The translations under genes were made by a program, and so were the position numbers. From assembly GCF_900105965.1 (NCBI RefSeq), contig NZ_FNTV01000001.1, forward strand, positions 4,030,001 through 4,094,000: DNA of 64,000 nucleotides. Reading direction: 5' to 3'. Under the pieces are notes generated by a model that had not been told where the DNA came from, made no database searches, and saw nothing but the letters and a program-made list of their open reading frames with translations. This document shows positions 59,962 to 64,000 of the stretch, in pieces (positions within the stretch are counted from its first letter, which is position 1; each line of letters starts with the position of its first letter). The DNA is from Arthrobacter alpinus (GTDB lineage Bacteria > Actinomycetota > Actinomycetes > Actinomycetales > Micrococcaceae).

Positions 59962-60219
59962 CTAGCTGACCGAAGCCGGAGTGGGGGCGCTGGCCGGCGC
60001 AGCAGTGGCTGGTGCTGCCGCGGCCGGTACTGAGCTGGAGGTTGAGCGTGAATCGGTACGGTAGAAGCCCGATCCCTTGAATACAACGCCCACGGAGTTG
60101 AACTTCTTGCGCAGGTTGCCGCTGCATTCGGGGCAGATGCTCAGGGAATCATCACTGAATGACTGCTGAATATCGAAAGCATGGTTGCAATCTTTGCAAG
60201 CGTAAGCGTACGTAGGCAC
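59962..60219 (-). CDS. FmdB-family zinc-ribbon protein
   Basis: 85 residues starting at GTG (PTYAYACKDCNHAFDIQQSF) with AGGAGG upstream. Two CxxC pairs (CKDC and CPEC) form a zinc ribbon, and KFNSVGVVFKGSGFYRTD is the family's conserved middle. An Ala/Pro/Ser-rich tail follows. Function is unknown; such proteins are proposed to be regulatory or RNA-related. It lies downstream of the cyclo-ligase gene on the same strand. Confidence 0.9.
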   Translation of the reverse strand: MPTYAYACKDCNHAFDIQQSFSDDSLSICPECSGNLRKKFNSVGVVFKGSGFYRTDSRSTSSSVPAAAAPATAAPASAPTPASVS

Positions 60220-60243
60220 TAAATTTCCTCCTGGATACGTGCG

Positions 60244-60292
60244 TTGGGACCGTGCGATTTCCAGTCACGTGACTGGAAGTCCATGGTCCCAA
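60244..60292. other. Large palindrome between fmdB-like and cyclo-ligase genes
   Basis: A perfect 20-base palindrome TTCCAGTCACGTGACTGGAA (60259-60278) nested within TTGGGACC (60244-60251) and GGTCCCAA (60285-60292). It lies in the 144-base gap between the cyclo-ligase stop and the FmdB-like start. It could be a terminator for the first gene or an operator. Confidence 0.6.
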
Positions 60293-60363
60293 GGCCTAAT
60301 TCTATCACCGCCCTGTTCAACGCCCCTAAGGGCCGGGACATTCCCGGGCAACATACACGGCCG

Positions 60364-60999
60364 CTACGCCGGCCCCAAGGTGTGGTGTTCGCTCGGAGTG
60401 AGGGCATAGGCAACGGGTGCGTCAAGCGAATCATGGGGCAGCGATGGGGATGGGAAATATTCATGGTTATGCACCACGGCTGCTAGCGGCACAGTAACAA
60501 TCCCACCCTTTCGTGGGAGGCCAGCGAGAAACCTGTCGTAGTAGCCGCCGCCTTGTCCTAAACGCACACCGGAGCCGTCCACAGCAAGGGCAGGGAGCAA
60601 GATGGCCCGCACGGAGACCAGCTGATCATAGGGGAAACGCGGGCCAACGGGTTCCATGACAGGTGCCAGTGCACTGCGCTGCATCGAAACGCCGGGGCTC
60701 CAGCGCGTCCAGGTCATTTGGAAATCGGGTTCGCAAACAGGAACAAACACGGAGTAACCGGTGGAGGTCAACGCGGAAAGAAGCGGGCCGGTCGCGGGCT
60801 CGCTGCCCATAGCGAGGTAAGCGCAAACCGAACCGCGAGCCGAAGAACCCGTGTCGGCAAGTTTGGCGTCGTGCGTGTCCAGCGTCTCCAGCCACTCCTG
60901 GGCAACACGGGCCAGACCTGCGCCAGCGTCTGGGAGTTCCAACTCTCGCCGCTGTGCACGCAGTCGGGAACGCCAGGCAGCCTTGTCGAGCGCATTCAT
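60364..60999 (-). CDS. 5-formyltetrahydrofolate cyclo-ligase
   Basis: Enzyme that converts 5-formyl-THF to 5,10-methenyl-THF with ATP, 211 residues from the ATG at 60999 (MNALDKAAWRSRLRAQRREL). The family segments RAILLPALAVDGSGVRLGQGGGYYDRFLAG are intact. The reading frame stays open upstream for about 580 codons antisense to galU and the acetyltransferase; that part is not coding. It is divergent from galU. Confidence 0.92.
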   Translation of the reverse strand: MNALDKAAWRSRLRAQRRELELPDAGAGLARVAQEWLETLDTHDAKLADTGSSARGSVCAYLAMGSEPATGPLLSALTSTGYSVFVPVCEPDFQMTWTRWSPGVSMQRSALAPVMEPVGPRFPYDQLVSVRAILLPALAVDGSGVRLGQGGGYYDRFLAGLPRKGGIVTVPLAAVVHNHEYFPSPSLPHDSLDAPVAYALTPSEHHTLGPA

Positions 61000-61089
61000 G
61001 GGGATCCTGTCGAGAGAAATGGGGCGCTGGATGACGCTTGGAAAATGTAGCGCACCTAACATTATCCGGGGAAACCGTGGCCAGTCCGC

Positions 61090-61095
61090 TAGCCT
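61090..61095 (+). promoter_or_regulatory. Leaderless-type -10 of galU
   Basis: TAGCCT six bases before the ATG at 61102. Confidence 0.45.
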
Positions 61096-61101
61096 AATGG
61101 C

Positions 61102-62004
61102 ATGACTTCTGCAAAAACTGTACGCAAGGCCGTTATTCCCGCAGCAGGTTTGGGGACTCGGTTCTTGCCCGCAACCAAGGCAATGCCCAAGGAAATGCTG
61201 CCGGTGGTGGATAAGCCCGCCATCCAGTACGTGGTTCAGGAAGCCGTCAGCGCCGGTCTCATCGATGTCTTGATGATTACCGGACGTAACAAGCGTGCCT
61301 TGGAGGATCACTTTGACCGTGTTCCAGTGACGGAGCAGCTCCTTGAAGAAAAGGGCGACGCCGATCGCCTCGCCGCAGTGCAGCACGCCACCGATCTGGG
61401 CGAGATCCACTATGTCCGCCAGGGCGATCCCAAGGGCCTGGGCCACGCGGTGTTGCGTGCCAAGACCCATGTGGGCGATGAGCCCTTTGCCGTGCTCCTT
61501 GGTGATGACCTGATCGATGAGCGCGATGAGCTGCTGACCACCATGATCGAGGTGCAGCAGCGCACCGGCGGGTCCGTGGTGGCCTTGATCGAGGTTCCGC
61601 AAGAGAAGATCTCCTCCTACGGTTGTGCCGACATGACCGTCATTGACGGCGAGGACTACGTCCGTGTCAACCACCTCGTGGAGAAGCCCTCCATTGAAGA
61701 GGCTCCCTCCAACCTCGCCGTGATTGGCCGCTACGTGCTGCACCCGGCCGTGTTTGAGGTTCTTGAAAACACCCCTCCGGGACGTGGCAACGAGATTCAG
61801 CTGACCGATGCCCTGCAGACCCTGGCCACCATGGAAGGCGAAGGCGGCGGCGTGTACGGTGTCGTGTTCCATGGCCGCCGCTATGACACCGGTGACAAGC
61901 TCAGCTACCTCAAGGCAGTTGTCACCCTCGCCTGCGAAAACGAAGAACTCGGCGAAGACCTGCGCGAATGGCTGGGAGAATTCACAGCCGATTTCAAGAG
62001 CTAG
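61102..62004 (+). CDS. galU: UTP-glucose-1-phosphate uridylyltransferase
   Basis: Nucleotidyltransferase making UDP-glucose for cell-envelope sugars and galactose use, 300 residues. Begins KAVIPAAGLGTRFLPATKAMPKEMLP, with VDKPAIQYVVQEA and the catalytic VNHLVEKPSIEEAPSNLAVIGRYVL region. The acetyltransferase gene follows after three bases. With the two galactosidase operons it fits galactose metabolism, though it is a general housekeeping enzyme. Confidence 0.96.
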   Translation: MTSAKTVRKAVIPAAGLGTRFLPATKAMPKEMLPVVDKPAIQYVVQEAVSAGLIDVLMITGRNKRALEDHFDRVPVTEQLLEEKGDADRLAAVQHATDLGEIHYVRQGDPKGLGHAVLRAKTHVGDEPFAVLLGDDLIDERDELLTTMIEVQQRTGGSVVALIEVPQEKISSYGCADMTVIDGEDYVRVNHLVEKPSIEEAPSNLAVIGRYVLHPAVFEVLENTPPGRGNEIQLTDALQTLATMEGEGGGVYGVVFHGRRYDTGDKLSYLKAVVTLACENEELGEDLREWLGEFTADFKS

Positions 62005-62007
62005 TTC

Positions 62008-62622
62008 GTGTGGGGGCAGGCCATTTGGCCAGTAACCTTGGAATGCGGTGATCTGGTTCTGCGCCCCATCAAGCTTCGCGACAAGGCGGAGTGGACAAGG
62101 GTGCGAGCCCACAATGCCGATTGGCTGCAGCCGTGGGAGGCAAGCAACCCTGTGAGTCAGGGGCAGCTGCCCACGTTCTCCGGGATGGTGCGTGTTTTGA
62201 ATCAGCAGGCACGCGAGGCGTCGGCTCTGCCGTTCATCATCACCGAGAGTGTTCCCACGCAGGCCAAACCAGCCATTGTGGGCCAGCTGACGGTGTCCTC
62301 GATCATGTGGGGCTCGGCGATGTCGGCCACCCTTGGCTATTGGGTTGATCAGGACAGGGCCGGTCGAGGAATTGTTCCAACGGCAGTGGCCATGGCTACG
62401 GATCACTGCTTCCGTGCACTGGGGCTGCACCGGATGGAGATCAATATTCGTCCGGAGAATGCGGCTAGCTTGCGCGTGGTGGAAAAATTGGGCTTCCGGG
62501 ATGAGGGGCTGCGCCCGCGGTACCTGCACATCAACGGTCAATGGGCCGATCATCGCAGCTTTGCCTTGACTAGCGAGGAAGTGCCGGAAGGAATTCTGGC
62601 TAGGTGGTTGGCCCGGCGCTAG
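62008..62622 (+). CDS. GNAT N-acetyltransferase (RimJ-like)
   Basis: 204 residues with a GTG start, in one operon with galU. The acetyl-CoA region GYWVDQDRAGRGIVPTAVAMATD (about 111-133) and HRMEINIRPENAASLRVVEKLGF are typical of the RimJ/L-type acetyltransferases that act on ribosomal-protein N-termini. The substrate is not determinable. Confidence 0.9.
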   Translation: MWGQAIWPVTLECGDLVLRPIKLRDKAEWTRVRAHNADWLQPWEASNPVSQGQLPTFSGMVRVLNQQAREASALPFIITESVPTQAKPAIVGQLTVSSIMWGSAMSATLGYWVDQDRAGRGIVPTAVAMATDHCFRALGLHRMEINIRPENAASLRVVEKLGFRDEGLRPRYLHINGQWADHRSFALTSEEVPEGILARWLARR

Positions 62623-62775
62623 GAGGGTGGGTGGACTGTCCAAAAGGCGAATTTTCCCCTTGACCTGCGACACACCGGCAGTAATGCCAGACGCGGCATG
62701 TTTCCCCTCTAGGGTTGAAATATGGCCGGACAACTGTTGCCAGTCCGCCAAATCCAGCAGTTGCAGGAGACGTCA

Positions 62776-63585
62776 ATGGAAAGCAGTACTTCCGACGCCC
62801 ACACCCACGTGGAGCCGGGACCTTCAATGGCCGTGCCTTCGGCTGCTGAGAAGCCCCTCAATGTTCGTTGGGGCCGAACATTTTTCGCATTGGCGGGCCT
62901 TCTTGCCCTGCTGACAGCGGGCATTTCCGGTGCCCTGAGCGTGTTCAATCTTGGCTCTCCCGGCGTTGCCTGGACCTCGCTGGCCGTGTTTGTTGCCGTG
63001 ATCGCCGTGCTGCGCACCTTGGCTATTCGTGATCAATCGGCTCGCCGTGCCGCCCGCCAAGCTGCAAGTGCGACGGCGCACTCAGCCTCCGGGGAATCGG
63101 CGTCGAACGCTGTGGCCCCGAAAGAGACTGAGCTTTTCGACCGCGCTGAAGGCGCGGAACCGGCTCCCGTTCAGAAGCCGCTCACGGCTGAGGAATTGCG
63201 TGCCGCCGCTATGCGAGTTGCCGCCAAGGGAACCGCAGATGCCAAGATTGCGCACACCCAGACCATTGCCGAGGGCGAGCTGGAAATTGAAACTTGGGAG
63301 CCCGTCGAGGTTCCAGTTCCTGGTTACGTAACTGCTAACCGTGCGCTCACGTTGGAAAAGCCGTTGGTCCTTGCCGAGGCGCCCAAATCAGCCGGTACCT
63401 CGATTCGTGCCGACCTGGCTGGAGTGGGTGTTGCCGGTGAGCACGACGGTGTTGTGGTGGTTGTTGACGCTCCTGATATTGCAGCCGAGAAGGCCGCAAA
63501 GAAGGAAAAGACCATTGCCGCCTCGGAACGCGGAACGCACGCGTTGACCAATTTGGACGACGTTCTCCAGCGCCGCCGGGCGTAA
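62776..63585 (+). CDS. Two-helix membrane protein with a long soluble tail
   Basis: 269 residues from the ATG at 62776 (MESSTSDAHTHVEPG), preferred for the AGGAG six bases upstream. An ATG at 62722 with TAGGGT six bases before it is the alternative and would add 18 residues. Two helices (FALAGLLALLTAGISGALSVF; TSLAVFVAVIAVLRTLAI) are followed by about 180 soluble residues rich in Ala, Glu and Val. No recognised family; similar proteins are seen beside galU in Arthrobacter relatives as far as I recall. Confidence 0.78.
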   Translation: MESSTSDAHTHVEPGPSMAVPSAAEKPLNVRWGRTFFALAGLLALLTAGISGALSVFNLGSPGVAWTSLAVFVAVIAVLRTLAIRDQSARRAARQAASATAHSASGESASNAVAPKETELFDRAEGAEPAPVQKPLTAEELRAAAMRVAAKGTADAKIAHTQTIAEGELEIETWEPVEVPVPGYVTANRALTLEKPLVLAEAPKSAGTSIRADLAGVGVAGEHDGVVVVVDAPDIAAEKAAKKEKTIAASERGTHALTNLDDVLQRRRA

Positions 63586-63615
63586 GGACTATGAGTCGAG
63601 CCCTAGCGACTCCGG

Positions 63616-63635
63616 TGATCGAGCCTCTCGAGGCC
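63616..63635. repeat. GATCGAG short palindromic repeat, copy 2
   Basis: TGATCGAGCCTCTCGAGGCC, 17 of 20 bases as in the copy at 37473. It lies in the 72-base gap between two genes. Confidence 0.55.
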
Positions 63636-63644
63636 TAGGACCGT

Positions 63645-63650
63645 TAGGCT
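63645..63650 (+). promoter_or_regulatory. Leaderless-type -10 of the NAD(P)-binding gene
   Basis: TAGGCT seven bases before the ATG at 63658. Confidence 0.4.
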
Positions 63651-63657
63651 AACAACT

Positions 63658-64000
63658 ATGGTGCTAATTGCAGTTGCTGGCGGAACGGGTTCGGCCGGCC
63701 GGGCCGTGGTTGAGGAAGCTGTGGCCCGTGGATACCGAGTGCGATCGTTAAGCCGCCGCTTGCCATCTGCCGACAAACGTGTGGCAGGGGCCGAATACGT
63801 CCAGGCTGACTTCAGCACTGCCGCGGGAGTCGCAGCAGGGCTGGCCGAGGTGGATGCCTTGATTGAAACCCTTGACGCCCGCTCAGGTTCTGCACTTCGG
63901 GCACTTCCCGTCACAAGCGTTGCGGTGTTGGCGGCTGCTGCCGCAGCGGGAATTAGCCGGTGCGTTTTGCTGACGATTGTCCGCGCCAACGAAAGCTCCA
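63658..64000 (+). CDS. NAD(P)-binding protein, NmrA/atypical SDR (partial)
   Basis: Only the first 114 residues are in the window. A Rossmann start, VLIAVAGGTGSAGRAVVEEAVARGYRVRSLSRR, has the GGTGSAG nucleotide loop of NmrA-like and atypical short-chain dehydrogenases. YVQADFSTAAGVAAGLAEVDAL follows as in the family. The rest runs beyond base 64000, so the catalytic residues cannot be checked. Confidence 0.82.
   Translation, partial: MVLIAVAGGTGSAGRAVVEEAVARGYRVRSLSRRLPSADKRVAGAEYVQADFSTAAGVAAGLAEVDALIETLDARSGSALRALPVTSVAVLAAAAAAGISRCVLLTIVRANESS

Noticed and set aside
61000..62751. About 580 codons of open frame upstream of the cyclo-ligase on the minus strand
   Set aside because: Antisense to galU and the acetyltransferase, which have clear family motifs. 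The cyclo-ligase starts at 60999.

Overview
The window looks like a chromosomal segment of a high-GC actinobacterium of the Micrococcaceae, most likely Arthrobacter in the broad sense. This is inferred from the mycothiol glycosyltransferase MshA, HrcA/CIRCE control of groESL, a DtxR/IdeR-type iron box, the guaB / guaB3 / guaA neighbourhood and very frequent leaderless-type starts. No rRNA, tRNA, CRISPR array, prophage, transposase or origin was seen. No gene-free stretch exceeds 300 bases.

Layout. (1) 1-7702: an alpha-galactoside operon on the minus strand (GH36 alpha-galactosidase, lipoprotein binding protein, two permeases, GH13 alpha-glucosidase running off the left edge) with a divergent ROK regulator. 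(2) 7785-11658: an SSI-like protease-inhibitor lipoprotein convergent with a large secreted subtilase. (3) 11926-17598: mshA, then the alr-tsaE-tsaB-rimI-tsaD operon (cell-wall D-alanine and tRNA t6A). (4) 17749-24793: a lactose/beta-galactoside operon (binding protein, two permeases, LacZ) with a divergent TetR regulator and a palindromic operator. Neither sugar importer has an ATPase gene here, so a shared ATPase elsewhere is expected. (5) 24802-30304: TetR with a DUF1304/oxidoreductase pair, a GCS2 ligase, an SdhL-type shikimate-dehydrogenase-like enzyme and a THUMP-like methyltransferase. (6) 30359-36904: an iron-siderophore ABC importer behind an IdeR-type box, an ABC-2 exporter and an ankyrin lipoprotein. 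(7) 36946-44203: groES-groEL behind two CIRCE elements, a DUF389 membrane protein, an OatA-like acyltransferase and guaB. (8) 44305-48894: an accessory island with a WXG100-domain protein that has a hydrophobic C-terminus, two paralogous 200-residue proteins, two four-helix membrane proteins and a frameshifted BtrH/DUF4872-like gene. (9) 48928-59036: guaB3, a lone PTS EIIA, a 57-bp tandem repeat array, SURF1, DUF3817, guaA, and a large helicase/nuclease-like protein with a substituted Walker A lysine. (10) 59061-64000: SAF-domain protein, FmdB zinc ribbon, 5-formyl-THF cyclo-ligase, galU, an acetyltransferase, a membrane protein and a truncated NAD(P)-binding protein.

The accessory island around 44.3-48.9 kb is the best candidate for an undescribed system: a possible type VII secretion effector with partner and immunity-like membrane proteins. 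Other points worth attention are the 57-bp repeat family with a related copy after groEL, the SSI-inhibitor/subtilase pair, the degenerate helicase, and a recurring TANNNT-N6-start-codon arrangement at about 15 genes.
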